NCBI RefSeq assembly: GCF_011762155.1
Contig: NZ_JAASQL010000001.1
Span: 1,550,001 to 1,614,000 of the forward strand
DNA: 64,000 bases
From: Wenyingzhuangia heitensis
Lineage (GTDB): Bacteria; Bacteroidota; Bacteroidia; Flavobacteriales; Flavobacteriaceae
Direction: 5' to 3'
Under the pieces are notes generated by a model. It was not told the origin of the DNA, ran no database searches, and saw only the letters and a list, made by a program, of their open reading frames with translations. Below are positions 8,119 through 17,091 of the stretch, one piece after another. Every line of letters starts with the position of its first letter. Position 1 is the first letter of the stretch. The position numbers and the translations under genes were made by a program.

Positions 8119-9966
8119 ATGAAATTAAAATATATTTTATCCATTTTAATACTGTGTCAAGCATCCGTAATAGCACAAAAAAAACAACCTAATATTCTTT
8201 GGATTATTACAGATGATCAAAGAGCTGATGCTTTACAATGCTACAATAGAGCCACTACAGGAAAAAGTAAAAGTTCTTTAGGATATGTACTATCTCCCAA
8301 TGCAGACAAATTAGCAGATGAGGGAACTATGTTTGTAAACGCATATAATAATTCACCTATGTGTGCTATTTCTAGAGCTTCTATGCATTTAGGTAGATAT
8401 CCTTTTAGATCTGGGCATTATAAATTCAATTCTCATCAAGAAACAGATATAGGTAAGCCTTTGGTTTCTCAAATCATGATGAAATTAGGATATGGAACAG
8501 CTGCTTTTGGAAAAATTCATTGCAATGTCTCTAAAACACAAGCAAAAAAGTACGATACAGATAATCAATATGATTTAGCGATCAATTTTAAGGGAGATTT
8601 AGAGCGTAATGGATTGGGGGATATTTTTACAAGTGGAGCCAAACAATCTTTTCCTGATGGAGTTTTTCAATTAGATTATAAAGACGAAACGACCATTTAT
8701 CCAAATGGAAAAAAAGTAAAGTACATTACCAACGATTTGCACAACCCTATTCCTGAAAAAGATAAAAAGTTACAAGCACAAGTAGACAAAGACTTTGATA
8801 TTTTAAGAGTTTATACAAGACCACACAGCACGTTAATTATTGGAGGAGAAAATCCACACAAAGCAGGAGAGACTGTAGATGGAAAAATTGTACAAGAATT
8901 TAAAAATCATTTAAAAAATGCAGGAAAAAAATACAAAACCCTAGCAGGTAAAACGGTTAGCGGTTTAGATTCTTCTAAGCCAGCTTTAATTAATTTAGGC
9001 TTTACTTGGCCACATACTCCTGTATTACCTCCTAAAAAATACAAGGATATGTTTAAGAAAAAGAAGTACAATCTTCCTGAATTTGATACTGAAGAATTGT
9101 CAAAATTCCCTCCACAATTGGTATTGCATTACAACGAGTGTAAGGCAGATTTGTTAAAGGATACAGAAAAGTTACAAGCAATTAGAGATTATTATGCCTT
9201 TTGTGCATATGGAGATTCTTTAATTGGTGATGCCGTAGCTTCTTTTAAAAAATATTGTAAAGAACAAGACGAGGAATATTTAATTATTTATACGGTAGGT
9301 GACCACGGATGGCATTTGGGAGAGCAAGGAGTGATGTCAAAATTTGGCCCTTGGAAACAATCGGTTCAAGATGCTATTATTGTAGTATCATCAGACAAAA
9401 CAAAAGTACCTGCAGGGAAAGTGGTAACAGATATTGTAGAATATGTAGATTTTGCTCCTACTATTTTGGCAGCAGCAGGAGAAGATGTTCATGCTAAAAA
9501 ATATGAATATTTAGACGGGTACGATTTACAAGAAGTAATTGATCATAAAATGCCTAAAAGAGCCTATGCTTTAGGAGAAATTAATGTGGTAAATGGACAC
9601 AGAGGCTATATGAGAAATTTAGATTTTGCTTTTTCAATGAGAACTCGTGATCATTGGGATTATTTTACAGCACCAAATTTAAACAAAGACGTTACTTGGG
9701 CATTGACTTGTGATCGTCCTAAGGCAGACATGGCTTTGTATGATTTGCGTGTAGATCCGTTAGAAAGAAACAATGTGGCAGATGCTAAAGAATACAGAGC
9801 ATTGGCAGATTGGTTTAGACAAAAATTAGGGAATATTGTGTTGGGTGATGGTAGAGTAGAAGCAGATTGGTCTAAAGTTAATAGCTATAGTGTAAGTAAT
9901 TTTGCAGGAGGATCTGATGATAAAAAATTAGACATTCCAGCCAATTTAATACCAACTCTAAATTAA
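8119..9966 (+). CDS. Sulfatase (S1 type) with atypical C-A-I-S-R active-site motif
   Basis: This is an exported type I sulfatase of 615 residues, resembling iduronate-2-sulfatase-type enzymes. The signal peptide ends near VIAQ. The metal-binding start is NILWIITDDQRAD; the second metal region is VGDHGWHLGEQGVMSKFGPW. The formylglycine segment reads C82-A-I-S-R86. The usual consensus is C-x-P/A-x-R, so Ile replaces Pro/Ala at the third position, unlike the other ten sulfatases in this window. The rest of the segment ([14 protein letters not shown]) is normal. Its maturation, or its having lost sulfatase activity, is therefore an open question. It is the third gene of the GH50 operon, so the substrate is probably a sulfated galacto-oligosaccharide. 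Confidence 0.9.
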   Translation: MKLKYILSILILCQASVIAQKKQPNILWIITDDQRADALQCYNRATTGKSKSSLGYVLSPNADKLADEGTMFVNAYNNSPMCAISRASMHLGRYPFRSGHYKFNSHQETDIGKPLVSQIMMKLGYGTAAFGKIHCNVSKTQAKKYDTDNQYDLAINFKGDLERNGLGDIFTSGAKQSFPDGVFQLDYKDETTIYPNGKKVKYITNDLHNPIPEKDKKLQAQVDKDFDILRVYTRPHSTLIIGGENPHKAGETVDGKIVQEFKNHLKNAGKKYKTLAGKTVSGLDSSKPALINLGFTWPHTPVLPPKKYKDMFKKKKYNLPEFDTEELSKFPPQLVLHYNECKADLLKDTEKLQAIRDYYAFCAYGDSLIGDAVASFKKYCKEQDEEYLIIYTVGDHGWHLGEQGVMSKFGPWKQSVQDAIIVVSSDKTKVPAGKVVTDIVEYVDFAPTILAAAGEDVHAKKYEYLDGYDLQEVIDHKMPKRAYALGEINVVNGHRGYMRNLDFAFSMRTRDHWDYFTAPNLNKDVTWALTCDRPKADMALYDLRVDPLERNNVADAKEYRALADWFRQKLGNIVLGDGRVEADWSKVNSYSVSNFAGGSDDKKLDIPANLIPTLN

Positions 9967-9974
9967 TTGAAAAG

Positions 9975-11933
9975 ATGAAAAGAAGAGAGTTTTTTAAAAA
10001 AGGAGTCAAGGGAGCGGTAGCAGCTTCTATATTACCTATAGTTGGACATGCCAGTACAATTAACGAAGAGGGTGTGTTTTTTGGAGGTGATGATGGAGAA
10101 AAAAGAACGGCAGACAATTGGTATCAAGTAGGCTCTGGTAAAAAAGAAAAACCTATAAGAAAAAAGAAACTATATGTAGATGTTTTGGTAGCTGGTGGTG
10201 GAGTGGCAGGTTGCTGTGCTGCAGTGAGTGCTGCCAGAACTGGAGCTAAAACCATTATGGTACAAGACAGAGCGGTGTTAAGCGGAAATGCTTCTAGCGA
10301 GGTAAGAGTGCATTTAAATGGAGTTACCAATTTAAGAGATGGATATCCTGAAAGAGAAACAGGAATTGTAGAAGAAATCTTATTGCACAATCGTTTTAAC
10401 AATCCACAAAATTCTTGGAATGTTTGGGATCATATGGTGTATGATTATGTGACTCAAGAACCCAATTTAACGGTGATGATGAACACACAGGCAATTGAAG
10501 CCAAAACAAAAGGAGATAAAATAAAATCGGTAAAATGTTGGCAAATTACCTCTGAAACGGAATACACAATTTATGCAAAGCAGTTTATAGATTGTTCAGG
10601 AGATGGATTGATGGCAGCAACAGCGGGAGCTTTGTATCGTTCGGGTAGAGAAGGAAAAGCAGAATTTAATGAAAAGTATGCTCCAGACGAACCAGATAAT
10701 TGGAAAATGGGAGCTTCTCTTATTTTTAGATCCAAAGATATGGGAAAACCAATGCCGTTTAAAGCACCCGCATTTGCCATACCGTATACAGAAGGACATA
10801 GACCAGATAAGCATCGTAGTTTAAGGAATATAAACCATGGTTTTTGGTGGGTAGAAGTAGGTAGTGAAAATGATATTGTTGGAGAAACAGAAGAAATTAG
10901 ACATCGATTAATGGGGCACTTGTACGGTGTTTGGGATTATGTAAAAAATTCTGGAAACCATCCCGAAGCTGAAAACTATGCTTTGGATTGGGTAGCTTCT
11001 ATTCCAGGGAAAAGAGAATCTAGAAGGTTTATGGGAGATCATATTCTTACCGAAGGAGATTTATTGAATCATACACATTTTAAAGATGCAGTAGGTTATG
11101 GAGGTTGGTCTTTGGATGAGCACAATCCTGGGGGAATTGAAAATTTAAAAGAACCAGCAAGTTATTTCCACTATAAGTTTAAAAAAGTATATGAAATTCC
11201 GTTGTCTTGTTTGTACTCTAACAACGTGTCAAATTTATTGTTTGCAGGTCGTAATGTTAGTGTGTCTCATATAGCCTTATCCTCAACAAGATTACAGGGG
11301 ACATGTGCTACTATGGGGCAAGCGGTAGGAACTGCAGCAGCTATGTGTGTGGATAAAAATATAACTCCAAGAGAATTGAGAAATCATCATATAAACGAAT
11401 TGCAAGAACAGTTGTTAAGAGACGATGCTTACATTCCTAACAGACCTGCTAAGGATGAAAAAGATTTGGCTAAAAAAGTAGTTGCTATTTATGCATCTTC
11501 TACCAGTTCTGGAGATGCTAAATTATTGGTTAACGGATATTCTAGAGATGTACAAGAAAGGGATGAAATCAATCATTGGCAATCGGAATCTTTGCCTGCT
11601 AATGTAAGTTTTGAATGGGGAGAATCTGTAGAAATTTCTAAAGTAGAGGTAAAGTGTGATACCAATACCAGAAAAAACATCATGTTAATGCATGATGATG
11701 CTTATAGAAATAAATTTTATACGGAAGGAGTACCTTCAGAATTGTTAAAAACCATCAAACTAGAAGCAAGAATAAATGGTGCTTGGGGGGTAATAGCAAC
11801 ACAAGAAGAGAATACTAAAAGATTGATAAAATTTGATTTCAACAAAATAAAAACCACAGCCGTTAGGGTGACCTTACTAGATACCTATGGAGCTACTGTA
11901 GGTAGGTTGTATGAGGTAAGATGTTATCAATAG
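9975..11933 (+). CDS. FAD-dependent oxidoreductase with twin-arginine-like signal
   Basis: This is a 652-residue FAD-dependent oxidoreductase of the PF12831-like type. It starts with MKRREFFKKG followed by a hydrophobic stretch ending in GHAS, which resembles a Tat signal and would export a folded flavoprotein. The dinucleotide-binding motif is DVLVAGGGVAGCCAA (glycines 74-79), and NLLFAGRNVSVSH, near residue 420, is the usual second FAD contact. The last 140 residues (from about AKLLVNGYS) form a separate beta-rich, carbohydrate-binding-like module. It lies 8 bases after the sulfatase and 12 before the MFS porter. Its substrate is unknown; sugar oxidation in the periplasm is suggested by context only. 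Confidence 0.82.
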   Translation: MKRREFFKKGVKGAVAASILPIVGHASTINEEGVFFGGDDGEKRTADNWYQVGSGKKEKPIRKKKLYVDVLVAGGGVAGCCAAVSAARTGAKTIMVQDRAVLSGNASSEVRVHLNGVTNLRDGYPERETGIVEEILLHNRFNNPQNSWNVWDHMVYDYVTQEPNLTVMMNTQAIEAKTKGDKIKSVKCWQITSETEYTIYAKQFIDCSGDGLMAATAGALYRSGREGKAEFNEKYAPDEPDNWKMGASLIFRSKDMGKPMPFKAPAFAIPYTEGHRPDKHRSLRNINHGFWWVEVGSENDIVGETEEIRHRLMGHLYGVWDYVKNSGNHPEAENYALDWVASIPGKRESRRFMGDHILTEGDLLNHTHFKDAVGYGGWSLDEHNPGGIENLKEPASYFHYKFKKVYEIPLSCLYSNNVSNLLFAGRNVSVSHIALSSTRLQGTCATMGQAVGTAAAMCVDKNITPRELRNHHINELQEQLLRDDAYIPNRPAKDEKDLAKKVVAIYASSTSSGDAKLLVNGYSRDVQERDEINHWQSESLPANVSFEWGESVEISKVEVKCDTNTRKNIMLMHDDAYRNKFYTEGVPSELLKTIKLEARINGAWGVIATQEENTKRLIKFDFNKIKTTAVRVTLLDTYGATVGRLYEVRCYQ

Positions 11934-11945
11934 AAAAACAATAAT

Positions 11946-13514
11946 ATGGGAAGTCATAAATTAAATGCATTTGTATATGCGGGAATTGTTGCCATAGGTG
12001 GTTTTATTTTTGGGTTAGATGCTGCAGTCATATCGGGTACTGTTAAATACTTAACACAAGAATTTGCTTTGAGCGAGATGCAAATTGGTTTTGTGGTGAG
12101 TGCACCTGGTTTTGGTGTATTGCCAGCATTGCCTTTAGCGGGGTATTTAAGCAATAAGTTGGGTAGAAAAAAGGCCTTGCAATTGGTGGCTTTACTGTAT
12201 TTGGTATCTGCCGTTTGCTCTACGTTTGCACCCACGTACCTTACTTTGGTATTGGCTCGTTTTTTAGGAGGAATGGCTTTTTGTTCTCTTTCTTTAGCAA
12301 CTATGTATATTGGAGAAATTGCACCGCCTAAATGGAGAGGAAAATTGGTTTCAATCAATCAGATAAATATTGTAATAGGTTTGTCTGCTGCGTATTTTGT
12401 GAATTATTTAATTATAGATGCGGTTGGTGTAAACTCCGATTGGATTACCTCTTTAGGAATTAAAGAAAATACCTGGAGGTGGATGTTAGGTTCTGAAATT
12501 ATACCTGCTTTTTTATGGCTAATTTTGTTGTTTTTTATTCCAGAAAGTCCGTCTTGGTTAGTGTTTAACAATCAGATAAAAGCTGCTAAAAAGACATTGA
12601 GAAAAATAATGCCGAATACAGAGGTTGATGAGCATGTAGCAGGAATGGTAGTTAGTTTGGCTACGAGTGAAAAAAATCAATCTGTTTTAGATCAGTTTAA
12701 AGAGATTGTAAGCAAACCTATGCGATTGACTTTGATTATTGGGGTTACCGTAGCGTTGGTACAACAAATTACCGGAATCAATGCTATTTTATTTTATGCT
12801 CCCACAGTGTTTGAACAGTTAGGAATAGGAACAGATGCTGCCTTTATTCAAGCAATTTGGGTTGGAGTAACAGGATTGTTTTTTACGATTTTGGCAATTG
12901 TGTTTATAGATAGAATTGGAAGAAGACCCATGATAGTGTGGGGAACTTTGTGGTTGGTGTTAAGTTTAGGGATTTGTTCATACGGATTTAAAACAGCTAG
13001 GTATAAATTGGTGGAAGAAGATGTGGTCACATTAACTGAATTTAAAAACAAAGATTTGCTAATGCTTATTGTGGGTAAAGAATTTAAAAGCGATGCCGTT
13101 TTTAAAAAAGAACTTAAACTTTTATTGGGAGAAAAAAAGGCTAGAATTCATGCAAGCAATCTTATTCAAAAAGCAGTAAAATTAAATACTACGCTAATTT
13201 TATTTGGAATATTAAGTTTTATTGCTGCCTTTCATTTTTCTATAGGGCCTGTATTATGGGTTTTGTTTTCTGAAATTTTTCCAATTTCATTAAGAGGAAT
13301 TGCAATTCCATCTTTTGCGTTTATTACCAGTATTACAAGTTATTTTGTACAGCTCTTTTTTCCTTGGCAGTTGGCTAATATGGGGGCGAGTTCTGTTTTT
13401 CTTTTTTATGCTGTTTTAGGACTTATAGGTTTTGTAATTCTATTCAGGTTTTTACCAGAGACTAAAAACTTAAGCATTGAAGAGATTCAGAAAAAATTGA
13501 TTAAAAAGACATAA
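11946..13514 (+). CDS. MFS sugar porter (sugar/H+ symporter family)
   Basis: This is an inner-membrane sugar transporter of the MFS sugar-porter family, 522 residues with about 12 predicted membrane helices. Family motifs are visible: GFIFGLDAAVISG in helix 1, GRKKAL in loop 2-3, PESPSWL after helix 6, QQITGINAILFYAP in helix 7, GRRPMIVWG in loop 8-9 and PETKNLSIEEI after helix 12. A hydrophilic insertion of roughly 60 residues (around VEEDVVTLTEF to HASNLIQ) separates helices 9 and 10, as in other Bacteroidota sugar porters. It is the only transporter recognised in the window. Being in the GH50 operon, it probably imports a monosaccharide or an oxidised derivative released in the periplasm. 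Confidence 0.9.
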   Translation: MGSHKLNAFVYAGIVAIGGFIFGLDAAVISGTVKYLTQEFALSEMQIGFVVSAPGFGVLPALPLAGYLSNKLGRKKALQLVALLYLVSAVCSTFAPTYLTLVLARFLGGMAFCSLSLATMYIGEIAPPKWRGKLVSINQINIVIGLSAAYFVNYLIIDAVGVNSDWITSLGIKENTWRWMLGSEIIPAFLWLILLFFIPESPSWLVFNNQIKAAKKTLRKIMPNTEVDEHVAGMVVSLATSEKNQSVLDQFKEIVSKPMRLTLIIGVTVALVQQITGINAILFYAPTVFEQLGIGTDAAFIQAIWVGVTGLFFTILAIVFIDRIGRRPMIVWGTLWLVLSLGICSYGFKTARYKLVEEDVVTLTEFKNKDLLMLIVGKEFKSDAVFKKELKLLLGEKKARIHASNLIQKAVKLNTTLILFGILSFIAAFHFSIGPVLWVLFSEIFPISLRGIAIPSFAFITSITSYFVQLFFPWQLANMGASSVFLFYAVLGLIGFVILFRFLPETKNLSIEEIQKKLIKKT

Positions 13515-13518
13515 GAAT

Positions 13519-14346
13519 ATGAAAAAAATAATTGTAATTACAGGGGCAGCAGGTGGTGTAGGTAGTTTGTTAGCTAAAGGTCTGGCTAAAAAAGGACATC
13601 ATATTGTTTGTGTGGGAAGATCAGAAGCAGGTGTGAAAAAACTAGCAGATACTATTAATGCTAATATAAAGGAAGGAAGTGCGAGTATTGCTTTGGCAGA
13701 CATGTCAGAGCCAAAACAAGTTGATGAATGTGCTAAAACAATAAGCAAAGAGTTTGATGGTTTTGATGTTTGGATCAACAATGTGGGAGTCAACAATCAC
13801 AATGCAATTGGTCCTAGTTGGGAATTAGAACCTCAAAATTGGTGGACAGAGGTAAACTTAAATTTATACACGGCTTATTTGGGAACCAGAGCGGCTATTA
13901 GTTGTATGAAAGACAAGAATAAAGGATATATTATCAATCTTGGTGGAGGTGGGGTGCAAGAACCCAAACCTTTTGGTTCTGCCTATGGAGCAGCAAAATC
14001 TGCTATTGTAAAGTTTACAGAAACGGTTAGTATTGAGTTGGCACAAGAAAAAATAAATATAAAAGCGTTTAGTTTTAATCCAGGTTTTATAAAAAATGAC
14101 CGAACAGAAATATTGGTAGAATCTAAAGTCTGTAAAAAATACATGCCTAAATTAGAGGCTGTTTTAAAATACGGAGTAATGTCTAATGCTCAAGATTCGG
14201 TAGATTTAATTAATACCATAATTAGTGGTAGTGCAGATGCTTTGGCAGGAAAATACTTTTTTGCAGATGATAAAAATATAGAAGAAGCGATAGCAAACAG
14301 CAAAGCGTTTGTAAGGGAGGAAAAGAATTTACTAAGAGTTAAATAA
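13519..14346 (+). CDS. Short-chain dehydrogenase/reductase (SDR) with Gly at the usual catalytic Ser position
   Basis: This is a cytosolic NAD(P)-dependent SDR of 275 residues without a signal peptide. The cofactor loop TGAAGGVG (residues 7-14) and NNVG are present, with Y156 and K160 in the YGAAK active site. The strand that normally carries the catalytic serine 13 residues before the tyrosine reads INLGGGGVQEP, so that position is Gly; related SDRs with a GGG motif usually keep a Ser at the first position. Activity may therefore be altered, or Ser may be supplied from elsewhere. It is the last gene of the operon, 4 bases after the sugar porter, and presumably oxidises or reduces the imported sugar. 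The unit ends at the hairpin that follows. Confidence 0.85.
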   Translation: MKKIIVITGAAGGVGSLLAKGLAKKGHHIVCVGRSEAGVKKLADTINANIKEGSASIALADMSEPKQVDECAKTISKEFDGFDVWINNVGVNNHNAIGPSWELEPQNWWTEVNLNLYTAYLGTRAAISCMKDKNKGYIINLGGGGVQEPKPFGSAYGAAKSAIVKFTETVSIELAQEKINIKAFSFNPGFIKNDRTEILVESKVCKKYMPKLEAVLKYGVMSNAQDSVDLINTIISGSADALAGKYFFADDKNIEEAIANSKAFVREEKNLLRVK

Positions 14347-14361
14347 GTTTTTAATTCAATA

Positions 14362-14391
14362 AAAAAAGGAGAGTAAGTACTCTCCTTTTTG
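14362..14391. terminator. Bidirectional terminator between convergent genes
   Basis: A perfect stem AAAAAGGAGAG / CTCTCCTTTTT (14363-14373 with 14380-14390) has a T-A extension and loop AAGT. A-rich and T-rich flanks make it functional on both strands, for the SDR operon and the minus-strand DUF1080 gene. Confidence 0.85.
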
Positions 14392-14395
14392 ATTT

Positions 14396-15289
14396 TTAAT
14401 ATTCACATTTATTGGGATCGTTTTTTACAAAATAGGACTTGTAGTTTTTAGCTTTTTTATCCATACAACCACATAAATCTAAAAGTTGAATGTTTTTAAA
14501 GTCTACGGGATGACTTTCTGCTTGCAAAGCAATGTAACCTTTGTTAACAATTTCTCCAGCTCTGTTTTTCCAGTCAGTTTCATCCATTCCCCATTTTTTC
14601 CAATTTTCACCTCTGTATTGACTGTTGCGTTCAGTGGCACCAATTTGTGGGCTTTTAAATTTAAGCACAGTATCATTTTCTACAATAAAAGTCATAGATT
14701 TTCCACCCATCACAATAGCTTCGGCATGTACCCATTGGTCACCAAAATAGGTTTTAGAACTTGATGAAATACAATGCGTATAATTAATTGTATCTCCTAA
14801 AACGACGGCAGTACCTGGAGTGCAAACATTTGCGGTTGTTCTTTCTTTTTGATCATCTAATCCACCTAATAGTTGCAATTCAATGGAAACAGGAAAGTTT
14901 TGAAGATTTTTGTTACTACCTACGGATTCAGAGTGTAGCATAATTCCACTATTCCTATTATTCCAAACATTTCCGCCAGGAATTTGCTCACCTACAAATC
15001 TATAATCAAAAGCCAGTTTGTAATAAGAAAAAGGTTGCTTGTAGTATATGTGTCCAAACTTATTGTCAAACTGATCGTATTCGTCATATTTAATTCTAAG
15101 CATACTGTCTTCTACAACAAAAGTGTTTTTGTAATTATCATTAATGTCTAATCCAGCAATTTTAAGATCCCATCCGGTAAGATCTTTACCATTAAATAAA
15201 GAGATCCAATTTTCTTTGTTTTTGGATTCCTGATTAGGAGTACAGCTTACAATGATTGATAATAGAATAAGGTATAATAAATGTTTCAT
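14396..15289 (-). CDS. DUF1080 (3-keto-disaccharide hydrolase family) lipoprotein
   Basis: This is a 297-residue member of the DUF1080/PF06439 family, a concanavalin-like beta-sandwich whose studied members cleave 3-keto-glycosides. The signal peptide ends in LLSIIVSC, a lipobox, so the mature protein is a lipoprotein. Family landmarks are WISLFNGKDLTGWDLKI near the start, NSGIMLHSES, SIELQLLGG and a closing ALQAESHPVDFKNIQLLDL. After the domain, about 25 residues (CGCMDKKAKNYKSYF...NKCEY) resemble the small Cys-rich CxDxxAxNYxxxA..C motif that recurs in marine Bacteroidota surface proteins. It is convergent with the operon encoding an exported isomerase and an FAD oxidoreductase, which fits a shared 3-keto route. 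Confidence 0.85.
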   Translation of the reverse strand: MKHLLYLILLSIIVSCTPNQESKNKENWISLFNGKDLTGWDLKIAGLDINDNYKNTFVVEDSMLRIKYDEYDQFDNKFGHIYYKQPFSYYKLAFDYRFVGEQIPGGNVWNNRNSGIMLHSESVGSNKNLQNFPVSIELQLLGGLDDQKERTTANVCTPGTAVVLGDTINYTHCISSSSKTYFGDQWVHAEAIVMGGKSMTFIVENDTVLKFKSPQIGATERNSQYRGENWKKWGMDETDWKNRAGEIVNKGYIALQAESHPVDFKNIQLLDLCGCMDKKAKNYKSYFVKNDPNKCEY

Positions 15290-15427
15290 GAGTTTTTAGT
15301 TGTTGGATTGGAAAAGGATAAATATAAAGGTTTTTAATTTCTAATTATAAAACGATATGTGTTTCTATGTTTTACTTACAGGCACAAAAAATACATACTA
15401 TAGGACATTAACTGAGTAATGTGCTAT

Positions 15428-15435
15428 TAATTTTG
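15428..15435 (+). promoter_or_regulatory. Candidate -7 promoter box for the sulfatase at 15464
   Basis: TAATTTTG matches the Bacteroidota -7 consensus TAnnTTTG, 28 bases before the ATG. No clear TTG is found at the -33 position, so this is a weak call. Confidence 0.3.
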
Positions 15436-15463
15436 GGTGTGGTTATTATTAAAAACAAATTTT

Positions 15464-17023
15464 ATGAATAAAATGTATTGGTGTTTATTATTGGTGTTGT
15501 TTAATCTGCATGGTTTTGCTCAACAAACCCAAAAAACAAATGTTATTTGGATTATTACAGATGAACACAATTTTAGAACGTTAAGCTGTTATAGAGATCA
15601 GTTAAGTCCAGAACAAGCATTACAGTGGGGAAAAGAAGCTGCTGTAAAAACTCCTAACATAGATTCTTTGGCAGAAAATGGAACTATTTTTAACCGTATG
15701 TATTGTAGTGCTGCAGTGTGTACAGCTTCAAGAGCTTCTATGTTTACAGGAATGTATCCTATGACTTTGGGAATTCCTAATAACTCTAATAAAATTGGAG
15801 ATGGAAAATATTTAAAACCAGAAGTAACTACCATTGCAGATGTTTTGTCTGATGCAGGTTATTATACTGGTTATGCAGGAAAATGGCATTTGGCAGAAAG
15901 TAGAGATGAGTCTGGAAATAAAGATCACGATGAATGGTGGAATCCACATCCAACAGGAGTTCCTACAGACACTTATGGTTTTCAAGATAAAAAATACATG
16001 TTTAATGGAGGACACGATAAGTTTAAGGGAATTGATGCTGATGGAAATCCGTACAGAGCTGCTAAAAAGCCTAAGTTGATAGGGAAAGACAAATATGGAC
16101 AACCTGTGTATCAAGATAAAAGATCTAAAAACGTAAAATTTACAACCGATTGGTTGGGAGATAGAGCGGTTGAATTTATTGCAGAAAACAAATCAAAACC
16201 ATTTTTTTATGTGGTAAGTATTCCAGACCCACATACTCCAGATCAAGCAAGACCACCTTATGATACTTTGTATAATAATATGAAGGTTGAATTGCCTAAA
16301 ACGTATGATTACGCTTTTAATAACAAAGGGAAATTACCCAAATGGCAAAGCCCTGATAATAAAACCAACAATCAAGAAAAGTTGAAAAAAAGTATTCAGC
16401 AATACTTAGGAATGGTTAAAATTGTGGATGAAAATGTAGGTAGAATTATTCAGCAATTAAAAAAAGAAGGAATTTTAGAAAACACCATCGTCATGTTTTC
16501 ATCAGATCATGGAGATTTGTTGGGAGAACATGGACGAGTAAATAAAGGGACCATTCACGAAGCATCGGCAAAAATTCCTTTTGTAATAGCCCATGGTCAA
16601 ACCAATAAAAAACCTTTAATTCCTAGAAAAAAAGTGGTGAATTTAGCAGCTAATAATACAGATTGGATGCCTACTTTTTTGAAATTACTAAATATAGACT
16701 GTCCTAAAGTTGCGGGTAGAGATATGACTCCGTTATTACAAGATAAATTACCTACTAACTGGGACGATGTTACTTTTTCTAGACTAGGATATTATGCAGC
16801 TATTACAAGCAGATATAAATTAAGTGTAATGTCTAAAGGAAAACCTTGGTTGTTTGATATAGAAGCGGATCCTGATGAATTGGTTAACTTTATTGATGAC
16901 TCTAAATACAATGATGTTGTTGTAAAGCTAGCAAATGATTTAAAAAAATACATGAAGTTGTCAAAAGATAACAATCAAAAAATTAAAAATCAGGTAGATC
17001 AGTTAATTGCTAAAAAATCATAA
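15464..17023 (+). CDS. Sulfatase (S1 type, C-T-A-S-R motif)
   Basis: This is an exported type I sulfatase of 519 residues. An in-frame ATG lies 9 codons upstream (15437), but the product from 15464 begins MNKMYWCLLLVLFNLHGFAQ, a normal signal peptide, so this start is preferred. The formylglycine motif is C86-T-A-S-R with the normal RASMFTGMYPM continuation. The first metal site reads NVIWIITDEHNF (Asp-Glu in place of Asp-Asp) and the second MFSSDHGDLLGEHGRVNKG. It is a single-gene unit flanked by hairpins and divergent from the DUF1080 lipoprotein. It differs in sequence from all other sulfatases in the window, so it probably removes sulfate from a different position or sugar. Confidence 0.92.
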   Translation: MNKMYWCLLLVLFNLHGFAQQTQKTNVIWIITDEHNFRTLSCYRDQLSPEQALQWGKEAAVKTPNIDSLAENGTIFNRMYCSAAVCTASRASMFTGMYPMTLGIPNNSNKIGDGKYLKPEVTTIADVLSDAGYYTGYAGKWHLAESRDESGNKDHDEWWNPHPTGVPTDTYGFQDKKYMFNGGHDKFKGIDADGNPYRAAKKPKLIGKDKYGQPVYQDKRSKNVKFTTDWLGDRAVEFIAENKSKPFFYVVSIPDPHTPDQARPPYDTLYNNMKVELPKTYDYAFNNKGKLPKWQSPDNKTNNQEKLKKSIQQYLGMVKIVDENVGRIIQQLKKEGILENTIVMFSSDHGDLLGEHGRVNKGTIHEASAKIPFVIAHGQTNKKPLIPRKKVVNLAANNTDWMPTFLKLLNIDCPKVAGRDMTPLLQDKLPTNWDDVTFSRLGYYAAITSRYKLSVMSKGKPWLFDIEADPDELVNFIDDSKYNDVVVKLANDLKKYMKLSKDNNQKIKNQVDQLIAKKS

Positions 17024-17045
17024 AAATATAGATTGTATTTATAAT

Positions 17046-17086
17046 CAAACCTTCCTAATAAATGATTAGGAAGGTTTGTTGTTTTT
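17046..17086. terminator. Bidirectional terminator
   Basis: A perfect 14-bp stem (17046-17059 with 17065-17078), loop AAATG, is followed by a T-rich tail. It sits between the convergent sulfatase and the minus-strand regulator gene. Confidence 0.88.
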
Positions 17087-17091
17087 AAACA

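Noticed and set aside
11954-12358. 134-codon minus-strand open frame within the MFS porter gene.
   Set aside because: Antisense to well-conserved transporter helices, with no start context or domain.
15437-15463. Earlier ATG for the CTASR sulfatase, giving MWLLLKTNF in front.
   Set aside because: The start at 15464 gives a normal signal peptide; the longer form pushes the hydrophobic core away from the N-terminus and overlaps the candidate promoter region.
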